From positions 1 to 38,480 of the forward strand of contig JAFVWN010000033.1 in NCBI GenBank assembly GCA_017501645.1: a stretch of DNA of 38,480 nt, written 5' to 3'. Each line of letters begins with the position of its first letter. Within the stretch, counting starts at the first letter, position 1. Under the pieces are notes generated by a model, which was not told the origin of the DNA, did no database searches, and saw only the letters and a program-made list of their open reading frames with translations. The DNA comes from Clostridia bacterium (GTDB lineage: Bacteria > Bacillota > Clostridia > Christensenellales > UBA1242). Made by a program: the position numbers and the translations under genes. This document shows, piece by piece, positions 19,490 through 28,159 of the stretch.

Positions 19490-22400
19490 AAGACTTTACC
19501 CCCAAAAGATTTATGGCTCTGTTTGTCTGTCTGTAGATTTCGGCAGTACTTAAAGCCTTTGGACTTGTATTTGTTTGATTAAAATTGATAATCTGTGTTA
19601 CTCGTTCCCTATCGGCTTTGATTGCGTCAGAAGTAGAACTGATTATCCCTGAAAGCCCTTTTAATTCATTATCGCTAAAGAAAAATGAATAATCTTTTTG
19701 TTTTGTTGCAGTTGCTTTGGATAAACTTGCACTTGATACGCTTTTTTCTTGCTTTTTGAAAAGCCCCCCGAAAATGTTATCAATCAAACCGCCCGCCAAG
19801 TTTCCAAGAATTGCCCCTAGTGGCCCACCCAAAGAGCCACCAATTAAAGAGGTTAATCCGTTGCTAATAGAGTTTCCTAGACTATCGCTGAGCAAACTAG
19901 AGCAATCCTGAACAAAAGGAAGCCAATCCCCTTGCAGAATTGACGACAAATTTTCTTTTGAAAAAACACTTACTATTGCGTCAGATAAACTTGATTGAAA
20001 ATCATCTATTGAAGATTCCAAAGGCTCTGTGAGGCTTACTGTCTCTAGAGATTCTGTCAAGGTAGTAGTGAAAGTGTCGGCAATTTCTTCCGCCTCAAAT
20101 CTTACATCTTCCCTTACTTCCTCTGTTGCAGTACTCATTGTAAGCCCTAGTATTCGGGCTATGTCGTTTTCTTTATCTTCAATTTCTGCTTTTAATCGTG
20201 CTATCTCGTCATTTTCCTTTTCTAATGCAACTTTGACTGCCTCTTGGTATTCGGCATTTTCGGCACTTTCCTTTTCTAGTGCTAATTTGACTGCCTCTTT
20301 GTGTTCGGCACTTTCTTCAATAACAGAAGTTAATGCGTCTAACTCTACTCCAAGTTTTTCTTTTGCCAATTCATTAAGAGCGTCATCAAATGAACTATTA
20401 GGATTATAAGAACTTAGGCTATTATTGTCGTAAACAACTTCATTATTTTTTTTCCATTCTTCAAACTCTTCCATTGTTTTAACACCGTCTGCCTTTGCTC
20501 TTTCAAAAGTTTCTTGTGATAGTGTTGGTATATTAAGGCTAGAGGCAGTGATATTAGTAGCGTCCTGATTATATTCTGCAAAAGCATTGTGTTTTTCCAT
20601 ATATGATTCAAAGCCTTTTTCTGCCTCTACTCTCGTTAATCCCGTAAGGGCTTGAAAAACCAATTCCTTTGAATCTGTTATTCCTTGAGCAACACCTTGA
20701 GCAATTTTTGAACCTATGTCCACTCCGTCTACATTAGTTCTTAATGTTTCATTTATTTGAGTTGCCAAACTCTTTGCAGTGTCTATAACAGTGCTTTTCC
20801 CTTGTTCTAGCCCTAGAGCAAGCCCGTCATCAAGCGATTTTCCTTGTTCCTCAGGGTCTAATCCATTTTTCAATTCTGTCATTGTGTCTTTGGCTAAATC
20901 TTCGGTAGAATCTAAAACATATCCTTTGTTCTTTTCTATCCCTACTGCAAGCCCTTGGTCTAGATATTTTCCTTGCTCCGCCATAACAGTAGAGGGAGAA
21001 TGGATTCCAAAAATACCCTTAAACCAACCTATAACAGTGTTTCCAAACCCTTTGACTTTTTCCCATAGCCAAGACATACTGCTTGAGATTCCGTCCCATA
21101 AACCCGTTAACAAGTTTTTCCCAATGTCCCATATTCCTTTTAATGACCAAGTTAGCCCGTCAAGGATTCCTTTTCCTACAACGTCCATATTGTTAAAGAG
21201 CCAAGATATGCCGTTTTTAATTCCGTTCCATAACCAAGAAAGCAAATCGCCCCCTAAGTCCATAATTGCACCGCTTAACTTGAATATCCCACTAACAATA
21301 GCATTTATAATGCTTGGTAGGTTTTTAACAAGTTCAGGAATGAACTTAACAAGCCCCGTGATAATGTTCTTAAATAACTTAAAGGCATTTTCCGCTAGGA
21401 TAGGAATCCAAGTTTTAATTGCTTTGATGATTGTATCAATAATTGACGGCAAATTGTCTTTGAGTGATACAAGGATTTTTTTAAGGGCAGTTAAAAGCCC
21501 GTTAAACATATTTGTAGCACCCTCTACAACTTTAGGCAAAAATGATTTTAGCCCCTCTGTGATAGTATTTACAACTTCGGGCAATTTCTCTCGGATTGCA
21601 GTAATTCCAAAAGATACCGCCTCACCGATTGCCGTAAAAAGTTCACTTCCAAAAGTTGAAACCATTTCTACAAATCCGCCAAAAGCAGAAAAGAAACCCT
21701 CAAACAAACTAGGCAAAGAACCAATTAAGGCAGAAAAGCCATTCTTGAAAAGAGATACAATGTTATTAAATAATTCGGGAATATAAGTTGTAACTTTTTC
21801 AAAAAGGCTTTTTGCAGTAAGTAAACCAAGATTGATATAATCGCCTATTAAAGAAATCAAAATAGGAAACGCTTGCGAAAACTTAGAAATCAAATCAGGC
21901 ACTATCTGAACGAAAGATGTAACAATAGATTTCGCAATCTGTGAGATTTTCTTCCCTATTGTAGCCCCTAGATTTGTGAAACTTTTTAAGATTGTAGACA
22001 CTGCCCCTTTTGCCCCTGAACCTAAAGCAACAAAGCCATTTACAAGTTCTTTAAGACTTGGAAGAAAAGCACTCAAAATGTTTGTTTTTAAGTTTGTAAG
22101 CATTGTGTTTATTGGCTCCATTACTGAGCCAACTTGTGCCATTGTGTCGTTATATCTTAATTGGGCTTTTTCCGCCTCAATCATATTTTTATTTGCGTTA
22201 TAATACCCGTCTGCAATTCCCTCTAATCCCATATCGGATAGAGTTTTCATTACAAGGTTTTGTTTTTCTGCCTCAGTAGTACAATTTTGTAATTGAGCAT
22301 TAAAAGATTCTAGATTTTGTCCGCCTCTTTCCAAGAGTTCGGCAAATGGCCCGATAGCGTTATTTGTTGCAAGTGTTTCTTGCAATCCGTCTGCAAGCCC

Positions 22401-23222
22401 CTCTAGTTTCAATGTATCTTTCCATTTGATACTTGCACCCGTTAATTGTTTTGAGATTTTGTCTAGATTGTCGCCTTTAATTCCACTTGCTAAAAGGTTA
22501 TTGATTGCCTCGCCCGTTGCCTCTATGTCTCCTGAGACACTAGCCATTTCGACCATATTTTCTTTGGCATTGTCGAAACTTTCGCCCATTGTTTTGGCGG
22601 TTTGTTCAACTTTAGCCATATTCATTCTATATTCTTTGGTTGCCTCGCTTGCCTGAAACAAAGAAGAAACAAGCCCACCTAGTGAACTTGCAAGCCCTGA
22701 TATAGCACCGCTTACAAGGTTAGCACCAACAAGGGTTTTGAAACTTGCCCCTAGCCCCTCTGTTCCCTCTGTTGCGTCCTCTGTTGCGTCTTTTGTTTTT
22801 CCTAAAGATTTGATAAAGCCTAAAAGCCCTTTTTGTGCGTCATTGCTTTCTGCCTCTACATCTTCAAGAGCCATTGAATATTTTCTTTGTTCTTTTTCAG
22901 ATTTTGCAAGGGCGGTTTTTTCTTTTTCAAGTTTTAACGCAAATTGTTGAGCCTCTCTAGAGTTTTCGCCATATTGATTTTTTATACTTTCGTATTCTCT
23001 TTCCATTGCAGAAACATTTTGTTTCTGTAGTTCAATAGTTTTGGAAAGTGATTGTAATTTTGCTTTTAACCCCTCAGAAGTATTGCTCCAATCGTCCATT
23101 CCCTCTGAGGCGGTTTTGAATTGTTGTTCATTTAATTTAATTAGGCGGTTTGCCTCTGCAATACCCGTTTTGAAGTCTGTATAATCTATAGTTAATCTAG
23201 TACCGAAAGTATTTTCAGACAT
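19482..23222 (-). CDS. Tape measure protein
   Basis: 1246 residues. An N-terminal coiled coil (about 30-115, with KLEKEKTALAKSEKEQRKYS) leads to a hydrophobic segment GANLVSGAISGLASSLGGLV, then a long central array of amphipathic helices in repeating pattern. The motif GIFGIHSPSTVMAEQGKYLD occurs around residue 750, as in many tape measures. Near residue 1010-1060 EAVKLALEKES is duplicated. The C-terminus is Gly-rich and hydrophobic (LGGPLGAILGNLAGGLIDNI). At about 0.15 nm per residue the tail would be near 190 nm. Confidence 0.93.
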   Translation of the reverse strand: MSENTFGTRLTIDYTDFKTGIAEANRLIKLNEQQFKTASEGMDDWSNTSEGLKAKLQSLSKTIELQKQNVSAMEREYESIKNQYGENSREAQQFALKLEKEKTALAKSEKEQRKYSMALEDVEAESNDAQKGLLGFIKSLGKTKDATEDATEGTEGLGASFKTLVGANLVSGAISGLASSLGGLVSSLFQASEATKEYRMNMAKVEQTAKTMGESFDNAKENMVEMASVSGDIEATGEAINNLLASGIKGDNLDKISKQLTGASIKWKDTLKLEGLADGLQETLATNNAIGPFAELLERGGQNLESFNAQLQNCTTEAEKQNLVMKTLSDMGLEGIADGYYNANKNMIEAEKAQLRYNDTMAQVGSVMEPINTMLTNLKTNILSAFLPSLKELVNGFVALGSGAKGAVSTILKSFTNLGATIGKKISQIAKSIVTSFVQIVPDLISKFSQAFPILISLIGDYINLGLLTAKSLFEKVTTYIPELFNNIVSLFKNGFSALIGSLPSLFEGFFSAFGGFVEMVSTFGSELFTAIGEAVSFGITAIREKLPEVVNTITEGLKSFLPKVVEGATNMFNGLLTALKKILVSLKDNLPSIIDTIIKAIKTWIPILAENAFKLFKNIITGLVKFIPELVKNLPSIINAIVSGIFKLSGAIMDLGGDLLSWLWNGIKNGISWLFNNMDVVGKGILDGLTWSLKGIWDIGKNLLTGLWDGISSSMSWLWEKVKGFGNTVIGWFKGIFGIHSPSTVMAEQGKYLDQGLAVGIEKNKGYVLDSTEDLAKDTMTELKNGLDPEEQGKSLDDGLALGLEQGKSTVIDTAKSLATQINETLRTNVDGVDIGSKIAQGVAQGITDSKELVFQALTGLTRVEAEKGFESYMEKHNAFAEYNQDATNITASSLNIPTLSQETFERAKADGVKTMEEFEEWKKNNEVVYDNNSLSSYNPNSSFDDALNELAKEKLGVELDALTSVIEESAEHKEAVKLALEKESAENAEYQEAVKVALEKENDEIARLKAEIEDKENDIARILGLTMSTATEEVREDVRFEAEEIADTFTTTLTESLETVSLTEPLESSIDDFQSSLSDAIVSVFSKENLSSILQGDWLPFVQDCSSLLSDSLGNSISNGLTSLIGGSLGGPLGAILGNLAGGLIDNIFGGLFKKQEKSVSSASLSKATATKQKDYSFFFSDNELKGLSGIISSTSDAIKADRERVTQIINFNQTNTSPKALSTAEIYRQTNRAINLLGVKSYV

Positions 23223-23231
23223 TTTGGCCCC

Positions 23232-23513
23232 CTAAAACAACCAATCGCCCTCGGAATCCTCATAATATATCTTATTACCTACTTTAATAGTTTTCTTTCC
23301 GTTTTGTCTTGGTTGTATTCCTTGATGATTTGTATTTTCTCTTGCGTTTTTTCTTATAAATCTAGCAATAAAAATACAAACTTCTTTTCCGCTTTCTTTT
23401 CTGAGTGAAAACGGGGTTAATTGCGGAAACTCTTTGCAGATTTGCAAAGATAAATCAAAAAAAGATTCGTAAAGGGTCAAGTGTGTTTCCGCCCCACTTG
23501 ACCCCGTGCCTAG
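23232..23513 (-). CDS. T part of tail chaperone gpGT, made by -1 frameshift
   Basis: The T part continues the G frame after a -1 slip on A-AAA-AAC (23519-23513). The -1 frame reads through KLGTGSSGAETHLTLYESFF and then DLSLQICKEFPQLTPFSLRK and on to 23232. The 82-residue frame alone would need a TTG start with no ribosome site, so fusion is the better model. Together with gpG it makes about 180 residues. Such gpGT proteins bind the tape measure and recruit tube subunits during tail assembly. It lies directly upstream of the tape measure gene, as usual. Confidence 0.85.
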   Translation of the reverse strand, partial: LGTGSSGAETHLTLYESFFDLSLQICKEFPQLTPFSLRKESGKEVCIFIARFIRKNARENTNHQGIQPRQNGKKTIKVGNKIYYEDSEGDWLF

Positions 23514-23519
23514 TTTTTT
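23474..23519 (-). promoter_or_regulatory. Programmed -1 frameshift signal
   Basis: The slippery heptamer A-AAA-AAC (23519-23513), just before the TAG stop, is followed by an 8-nt spacer. A 10-bp hairpin then follows: CACTTGACCC (23495-23504) with GGGTCAAGTG (23474-23483). This is a textbook arrangement of slip site, spacer and stimulatory stem. Confidence 0.9.
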
Positions 23520-23779
23520 AGTTCTTCTTCAATCGGTTTGATAAGTTTTTTTACATCTTTTTGAACAATATTTCTAAACTGATTCAAACCGACATATTTA
23601 ACGTCATTTTCTGTCATTTCAGGAAAAAGAAGTTGTAACATATCAGGAATGATTTTCATTGCCTCTTTGTCTGTTTTCACTTCGTCTAGTTTTAGTACTT
23701 CTTCAACGACACCAAAAGGCACATCATCACAAGTAAAAGTTTTTTCGCCCTCTTTTGTTTTGATTTTTAATTCAATCAT
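23510..23779 (-). CDS. Tail assembly chaperone gpG
   Basis: 89 residues: MIELKIKTKEGEKTFTCDDV, then an alpha-helical domain (FGVVEEVLKLD, IIPDMLQLLFPEMTENDVKY) typical of siphovirus tail chaperones. It stops at TAG immediately after the slippery AAAAAAC, so most ribosomes make gpG and a minority make gpGT. The ratio of the two is important for tail length and assembly in lambda-like systems. Confidence 0.85.
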   Translation of the reverse strand: MIELKIKTKEGEKTFTCDDVPFGVVEEVLKLDEVKTDKEAMKIIPDMLQLLFPEMTENDVKYVGLNQFRNIVQKDVKKLIKPIEEELKN

Positions 23780-23794
23780 TTTTCAAACCTCTTT

Positions 23795-24331
23795 TTATTG
23801 TAGTTTTGGGATTTCAATATCAGGAAACCCCTTTTGTTTTGGCAAATCTCTTAATGTTTGCCGATATAATTTTATTTCTGAAAGTCTTTCCTCGTCAATA
23901 GGGAAGTCAGGCAATAAATATTTGTCAGTTGCAGAAAGTAAACTATCCCTTTCGGCTCTCTTGATTGCAGAGTACCCCTCTTTTGACAAAAGCCCCTCTT
24001 TGTACATTTCAGAATCTGTCATTGGTACAAGTGAATTGTTTTCTATCTTGAAACCCTTTGGCATTTCTTCAAGTCCACTTTCGATTTTTTCAACTTGTGT
24101 CATTTCCACAAGTTCGGTTTTATCATCATTCCATTTATAGCCTTGCGGAATGTCTTTTAGTCCCTCTTGCATAAGGACTAAATCACTTTTTCTAGTCCAA
24201 TCGGAATAATAGAAGTCTACACTTTCACCAACAAAGCCTGAGAAGTTTTTTACTTCTACTGCCCCTTTTGGCAATTCTGAACCGCAACAATGCTTTTTGA
24301 TTTTTCCTTTTTCAATAATTAAATATTCCAT
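23795..24331 (-). CDS. Tail fibre assembly-like protein
   Basis: 178 residues. The C-terminal half (about 110-175: KRAERDSLLSATDKYLLPDF, then YRQTLRDLPKQKGFP and PKLQ) matches the tail fibre assembly (chaperone) proteins that end in an R-x-x-LRD-x-x-x-Q-x-G-F-P pattern. The N-terminal part contains repeats of the type EGLKDIPQGYKW, SGLEEMPKGFK. It lies beside the fibre tip gene at 24341, a usual pairing for fibre and chaperone. Confidence 0.75.
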   Translation of the reverse strand: MEYLIIEKGKIKKHCCGSELPKGAVEVKNFSGFVGESVDFYYSDWTRKSDLVLMQEGLKDIPQGYKWNDDKTELVEMTQVEKIESGLEEMPKGFKIENNSLVPMTDSEMYKEGLLSKEGYSAIKRAERDSLLSATDKYLLPDFPIDEERLSEIKLYRQTLRDLPKQKGFPDIEIPKLQ

Positions 24332-24340
24332 AATTTCTCC

Positions 24341-24922
24341 TTATGCAGTTCTTTTCCAAATCTTGATTGCGTGAGCCTTTGGGGTAACGTGTTCATTTGC
24401 TCCATAGATTGCATTAGAACGGCTTGCGTCAAAGCCATAAATTGTTCGGTTTCCGCCTGAATTTCCCCACGTACTGTCTGTTGTTGTGGTATTGCGTACC
24501 CAATAGAAAGCCCCCTCATTAAAACTGTCATACCCTGAACCCGTAACGACTGTTCCCATTTTTCCTGAAATATTAGGCAATCCCTCGGCTTGTAGAGTTC
24601 CAAAATCGCCACTGTCTGTGCCAAGAACACGCAAATAAGCCCCGTCATAATCTGCCGATACATCTTCCCAAGTTCCTAGATACAAAGTATCGGGAGTTGG
24701 CATATTCGGTAGTTGAACATAAGAGGTTTCAAGAGGCACATTTGCTTTTTCTTTTCCCAAAATATTATCGTTGTAACATTTTGAAACAATTTCCTCTATA
24801 GTTGTTTTCTTAAAATTGCCCTCACTGTCTGCAAGCAAAACCAAATCACTATCATTTATTTCAGAAAGTGGGATTGTTTCATCTGCAAAAGTAACTATGT
24901 TATCTGTTGTAACTTGCCCCAT
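24341..24922 (-). CDS. Short tail fibre with collar-type tip
   Basis: 193 residues. A coiled N-terminus is followed by GAYLRVLGTDSGDFGTLQAE and GLPNISG, the phage tail-collar / fibre-tip signature (G-x-x-x-x-D-x-LPN-I-x-G). Then comes a Gly/Ser-rich loop section and a C-terminal strand ending HAIKIWKRTA. Such tips bind the bacterial receptor and are folded with the help of the neighbouring chaperone (23795-24331). Variable Gly/Asn loops are expected at the contact surface. Confidence 0.8.
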   Translation of the reverse strand: MGQVTTDNIVTFADETIPLSEINDSDLVLLADSEGNFKKTTIEEIVSKCYNDNILGKEKANVPLETSYVQLPNMPTPDTLYLGTWEDVSADYDGAYLRVLGTDSGDFGTLQAEGLPNISGKMGTVVTGSGYDSFNEGAFYWVRNTTTTDSTWGNSGGNRTIYGFDASRSNAIYGANEHVTPKAHAIKIWKRTA

Positions 24923-24931
24923 AATTGCCCC

Positions 24932-25381
24932 CTATTTTATAAATCCTATTACTTTATCACTAAAGCCAAATAAAACATTTTCGTTGCCTAGAACTCTTAC
25001 ACTAGGCACATAATAAGTTTCTTGCTTTATTTCGCCCATTTGTCCCATATCATTACATATAAGACGTGCTTTTATTGTTACATTTTTTGATGTTTTTTCT
25101 GATTGCGAAATGTCAATCCCGTTGTCATAAACAAGGCTTGTTTTTAGTGGGTCTGCCCCGTCCGTTGTATAGTATATATCTTGGCACTTTTCTTTTTTGT
25201 AATACAAATGTACTTTTTTATTCAAAGTGTTATTGTTTGCAAGAAAAGAAAAATCAAACATTTTGCAAGATACATAAAACTTTCTACTTTGCCATTCAGA
25301 AAACTGTCCGCAATCGCTACAACACCTAGCCTTTATCTTGATTGTTTTATGTACTTTGCTTTCATCAATAGGAATAATCAT
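24932..25381 (-). CDS. Tail-module protein with chitobiase C-terminal-like domain
   Basis: 149 residues. IYYTTDGADPLKTSLVYDNG followed by IDISQSEKTSKNVTIKARLI is the CHB_HEX_C / Ig-like repeat signature (Y-T-x-D-G-x-x-P). An N-terminal half repeat with Cys pairs (ARCCSDCG, VSCKMF) resembles a degenerate copy. Such Ig-like domains on virions bind carbohydrates weakly. Located between the second tube-like gene and the fibre tip, coupled by a 4-bp overlap upstream. Probably a virion decoration or fibre linker. Confidence 0.6.
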   Translation of the reverse strand: MIIPIDESKVHKTIKIKARCCSDCGQFSEWQSRKFYVSCKMFDFSFLANNNTLNKKVHLYYKKEKCQDIYYTTDGADPLKTSLVYDNGIDISQSEKTSKNVTIKARLICNDMGQMGEIKQETYYVPSVRVLGNENVLFGFSDKVIGFIK

Positions 25382-26073
25382 TCAATCACCTCATATTCTA
25401 AAGATGTTCCCTCGGTTTCGTTTATTTCGATAACATCACCGACATAGACAGTATCAGACAATGGCAAAATCATAGGACTATCTACATTCATAAGATTATC
25501 AGGAGTCCAAACTACATTTGACCAATTCTCTGTAGTAACGGCTCTGAAAAACTTTCTTTCATCAATGGTTATAGAACGGGATTTTTTCCCGTTGTAATTA
25601 AACTTTCTTTCTGTCATTAAAGGGTAGAAAAAAAGACTTGTTCCCGTTGTTTCTGTTCCTTGCTTTGTTGCAATAGTACGGCTTTGAAGTTGAAAACTAC
25701 CTTTTTGAAACCACATATATTTATGTGTGTTATCAGTATTCAACAACCTGAAACCTAAAGAGAAATAACGCTTGATATTTTCGCCCGTATCAATCGAAAA
25801 TCCCTCGCCACTTTCCCCACTTCCCACAAGGTAAGAAATAAAATCATCTGAAAGCCCCTCTGTGTCAATTTGCACCGAAAAGCCTTGTATCTCTGTTTTA
25901 TATTCGCCTATTGGCAAGCCGTCTTTATTTACTACGTTCACGGCACTTGTAGGCGGTAATACAACCCCACGCAAAGCACCTAATTTTTGGGGCTTTGATG
26001 TCCTAAAAGTTTGTGGAGTATCTTCCAAAACTTCTGCGAACAGTAATAAGTCGCAACCCTGATAATTTACCAT
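25378..26073 (-). CDS. Second tail-tube-like protein
   Basis: 231 residues with the pattern of siphovirus tube proteins. GALRGVVLPPTSAVNVV and a turn GEYKTEIQGFSVQIDTEGLS, then FISYLVGSG and KYMWFQKGSFQLQSRTIATK, correspond to the tube fold's strands. The last 50 residues (DERKFFRAVTTENWSNVVWT) look like an extra small domain. It follows the main tube gene and may be a tube-tip or adaptor protein. Assignment rests on pattern and position. Confidence 0.6.
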   Translation of the reverse strand: MVNYQGCDLLLFAEVLEDTPQTFRTSKPQKLGALRGVVLPPTSAVNVVNKDGLPIGEYKTEIQGFSVQIDTEGLSDDFISYLVGSGESGEGFSIDTGENIKRYFSLGFRLLNTDNTHKYMWFQKGSFQLQSRTIATKQGTETTGTSLFFYPLMTERKFNYNGKKSRSITIDERKFFRAVTTENWSNVVWTPDNLMNVDSPMILPLSDTVYVGDVIEINETEGTSLEYEVIE

Positions 26074-26091
26074 TATTCAAAACCCCTCTTG

Positions 26092-26122
26092 AAAAAGGGT
26101 AGGCAATAAGCCCACCCCTTTT
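26092..26122 (-). terminator. Hairpin after the main tail tube gene
   Basis: In leftward RNA a long stem (GGGUGGGC / GCCUACCC extended by A-U pairs) closes with a UUUUUC tail. Partial termination after a highly expressed tube gene is common, so it may set tube-to-tip stoichiometry. Confidence 0.6.
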
Positions 26123-26740
26123 TTATGCTCCACCTTCTTCTAGATTTTGCAATGTTTTCAAAGTTTCAGGAGTTTGCATTTCTGCAAAGAAAGTATCTTC
26201 GTAGTTTTCCCCTACTTCTTCTTTAAGTTGCAAGTATCTGTATGCAGATTTTGAGCCGTCAATTTCAAACTCGTAAACAGTTGATAACAATTCGGCTTGT
26301 AATTCCATAAGTGTTACGTCTGTTCCGTCATTTTCTGTCTCTACATCTTCACTTGGAGCAAGAAACTTTGCTTTTGCAAGAGCAACATAAACATAAGTAC
26401 CGTCTGAGTTTTTCAATCGGTACATAATACCAAATTGCACGTCCTCGGCTCTGTTTGTTGCTACCATTGCCTTTCCTACTGTTTTGTGTCCTAGTAGTTT
26501 GGCGAGGTCTACGGGGTCAAGACAGAAAGTTGTAAAAGTTGCGGATTGTGTACCCTCACCCTTTACAACAATTTGAACCTTGTTATCCCCAAATACTTTT
26601 GCGGATTCTTCGGAATCCTCTCTTGTTACGTGTTGAATTGCACTCACTTGAAACGGAGTATCATATACAATTCCCTCGGCAGTGTCTGAGGTGATTTTTG
26701 CAACAAAAAACTTGTCAACACCTTTAAAAGCCTTTGCCAT
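26123..26740 (-). CDS. Major tail (tube) protein, phi13-like
   Basis: 205 residues. MAKAFKGVDKFFVAKITSDT, GIVYDTPFQVSAIQHVTRED and VFGDNKVQIVVKGEGT form the usual start of phi13-family tube proteins, continuing with RLKNSDGTYVYVALAKAKFL and a strand-rich end. It forms the stacked hexameric rings of the tail. Gene order (connectors, terminator protein, tube, chaperones) supports this. A partial terminator follows. Confidence 0.85.
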   Translation of the reverse strand: MAKAFKGVDKFFVAKITSDTAEGIVYDTPFQVSAIQHVTREDSEESAKVFGDNKVQIVVKGEGTQSATFTTFCLDPVDLAKLLGHKTVGKAMVATNRAEDVQFGIMYRLKNSDGTYVYVALAKAKFLAPSEDVETENDGTDVTLMELQAELLSTVYEFEIDGSKSAYRYLQLKEEVGENYEDTFFAEMQTPETLKTLQNLEEGGA

Positions 26741-26752
26741 AATTTAGCCCCC

Positions 26753-27103
26753 TTACATCATTTTTGAAAATCTTTGCATATAGCCCGTGTGGGTTTTTTC
26801 GTCTGAGGCAACGTCTCCACCTATCACGTAATTATATCCGTTGATTTTCATTTCCTTTTGTATTTCTTCCGAAAGTCTGTCTATCTCTGAGACATCTTCG
26901 GAGTAAATTGCTATTTCAAGTATTCCCGTTTTTATTTCGCAATCATTATCCCCATAATATGTATGGTCAAACTCAGGAATAAAATAAGTTATGAAAGTAT
27001 GAGGATATTTTTTATTTTCAGACATTGAACCTTGCAGAAATATAGGCTTTTCAAACTTGTTTAATATATTAAAAAAATCGTCTCTTAACTCTGCTACTGT
27101 CAT
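26753..27103 (-). CDS. Tail terminator-like protein
   Basis: 116 residues: MTVAELRDDFFNILNKFEKP, YPHTFITYFIPEFD, and an alpha-beta pattern (ILEIAIYSEDVSEIDRLSEE) like lambda gpU-type tail terminator / gp17-like proteins. These cap the tube and join it to the head. Position just before the tube gene supports this. Confidence is limited because the family is divergent. Confidence 0.65.
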   Translation of the reverse strand: MTVAELRDDFFNILNKFEKPIFLQGSMSENKKYPHTFITYFIPEFDHTYYGDNDCEIKTGILEIAIYSEDVSEIDRLSEEIQKEMKINGYNYVIGGDVASDEKTHTGYMQRFSKMM

Positions 27104-27104
27104 T

Positions 27105-27515
27105 TTATACCTCTAGTTTTGCAAGTTCTTCTTTTACTACTTTATTGCAAGCCGTTTTTGCTCGCTTAAATGCCTTTGTAAAGGCAAGGGATTTTTCAAT
27201 TTTCCCGTGTTCTTTTCTTCTCGGAGTTCCATAGTTTACAAAGATTGCGTGAGTTGTTCCCTCAGGGTTTCCCTCTTTATCAAAGCCTAATTCTAAAGTG
27301 TAACTATTTGCACCCTTTATTATTTTAGGCTCTTGGATTGCACTTTGTAATTTTCCGCTAACTGAGTGCTTTTGTGCCTCTTGATGTATCACTTTGTTAG
27401 CGTTCACGCTACATTTTATCAAAGTTCTATTTGTTACGTGGTCTATGTCCTCACCACGCTTTGCAAGTTTTTCTATAAGTTCATCAAAACCATTTATCCT
27501 GATATTTGCTCGCAA
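27105..27515 (-). CDS. HK97 gp10-like tail completion protein
   Basis: 136 residues with the gp10-like pattern: an early helix FDELIEKLAKRGEDID, NKVIHQEAQKHSVSGKLQSA, a beta pair with LELGFDKEGNPEGTTHAIFV and a basic tail (RRKEHGKIEKSLAFTKAF). These proteins sit at the neck and help connect head and tail. Its start is one base from the next gene, as is common in the cluster. Confidence 0.75.
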   Translation of the reverse strand: MRANIRINGFDELIEKLAKRGEDIDHVTNRTLIKCSVNANKVIHQEAQKHSVSGKLQSAIQEPKIIKGANSYTLELGFDKEGNPEGTTHAIFVNYGTPRRKEHGKIEKSLAFTKAFKRAKTACNKVVKEELAKLEV

Positions 27516-27860
27516 TCAAACACCGCCTTGCAATCTTTCAACTTTGAAAAGTAAAAAAGCATTTTGCATATTCCAATTTTCAGGGCTATTTATTATCTGA
27601 TAAACCTTTTTATTTTCTAGAAGTTTGATACAATCGCCACTAGTTAAGTCAGGAATAAAAGGACTGCATATAGTTGCAGTTTCTAAGACAGAATAAACAT
27701 CATCTTTTTTTACTTCCGTTCCCTGAAAGTCAGAAAAGGCAATAAAAATAGTTTCCTCTAATTCTGTATAAGTCTTTGTAATTTTCCCCAACTTGTTCAC
27801 ATATTCACATTTTACAATATGACAAGGGGTAAACATTCTGCTAGCCATTTTTGGAAACAT
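27516..27860 (-). CDS. Head-tail joining (head closure) protein
   Basis: 114 residues, mostly beta: CHIVKCEYVNKLGKITKTYT, TIFIAFSDFQGTEVKKDDVY, and GDCIKLLENKKVYQIINSPE. This is the style of SPP1 gp16 / HK97-type head closure proteins, small beta-barrels under the connector. It lies between the connector adaptor and gp10-like genes. Moderate confidence from order and fold style. Confidence 0.65.
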   Translation of the reverse strand: MFPKMASRMFTPCHIVKCEYVNKLGKITKTYTELEETIFIAFSDFQGTEVKKDDVYSVLETATICSPFIPDLTSGDCIKLLENKKVYQIINSPENWNMQNAFLLFKVERLQGGV

Positions 27861-27871
27861 TGTTTATCCCC

Positions 27872-28141
27872 CTATCGTAATTGAATAACCCTTTGCATAA
27901 AGTAAGGGGAAAACTTTTGTGTTCCCCCCGTACCTAGTGGGGAAAGTAAATCATTTACACCGATTGCAATAGTTCCAATGACAATATCAGAATCCAAAAC
28001 ATCTTGAGGCACTCCACAATAAAACATAAAAGATTTTACTTCTTTTATTTTTTCTGTTAGTTGTTCATCAAGAAAATTATTAGTAATCAGATTACTTTTT
28101 TTTACTCTTTCAAGTAGTTCATCTTCTGTGATTATTGCCAT
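27872..28141 (-). CDS. Head-tail connector (gp6/gp15-like adaptor)
   Basis: 89 residues, all helical: MAIITEDELLERVKKSNLIT, DEQLTEKIKEVKSFMFYCGV, DSDIVIGTIAIGVNDLLSPL. Short helical adaptors of this kind (HK97 gp6, SPP1 gp15) ring the portal. Directly after the capsid gene, the standard location. Confidence 0.7.
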   Translation of the reverse strand: MAIITEDELLERVKKSNLITNNFLDEQLTEKIKEVKSFMFYCGVPQDVLDSDIVIGTIAIGVNDLLSPLGTGGTQKFSPYFMQRVIQLR

Positions 28142-28159
28142 TGTAAACTATCCCCTTTC

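Noticed and set aside
20779..21786. A 335-codon plus-strand frame
   Set aside because: It lies fully opposite the tape measure gene, has no ribosome site and no recognisable domain; it is an antisense shadow of a repetitive coding region.
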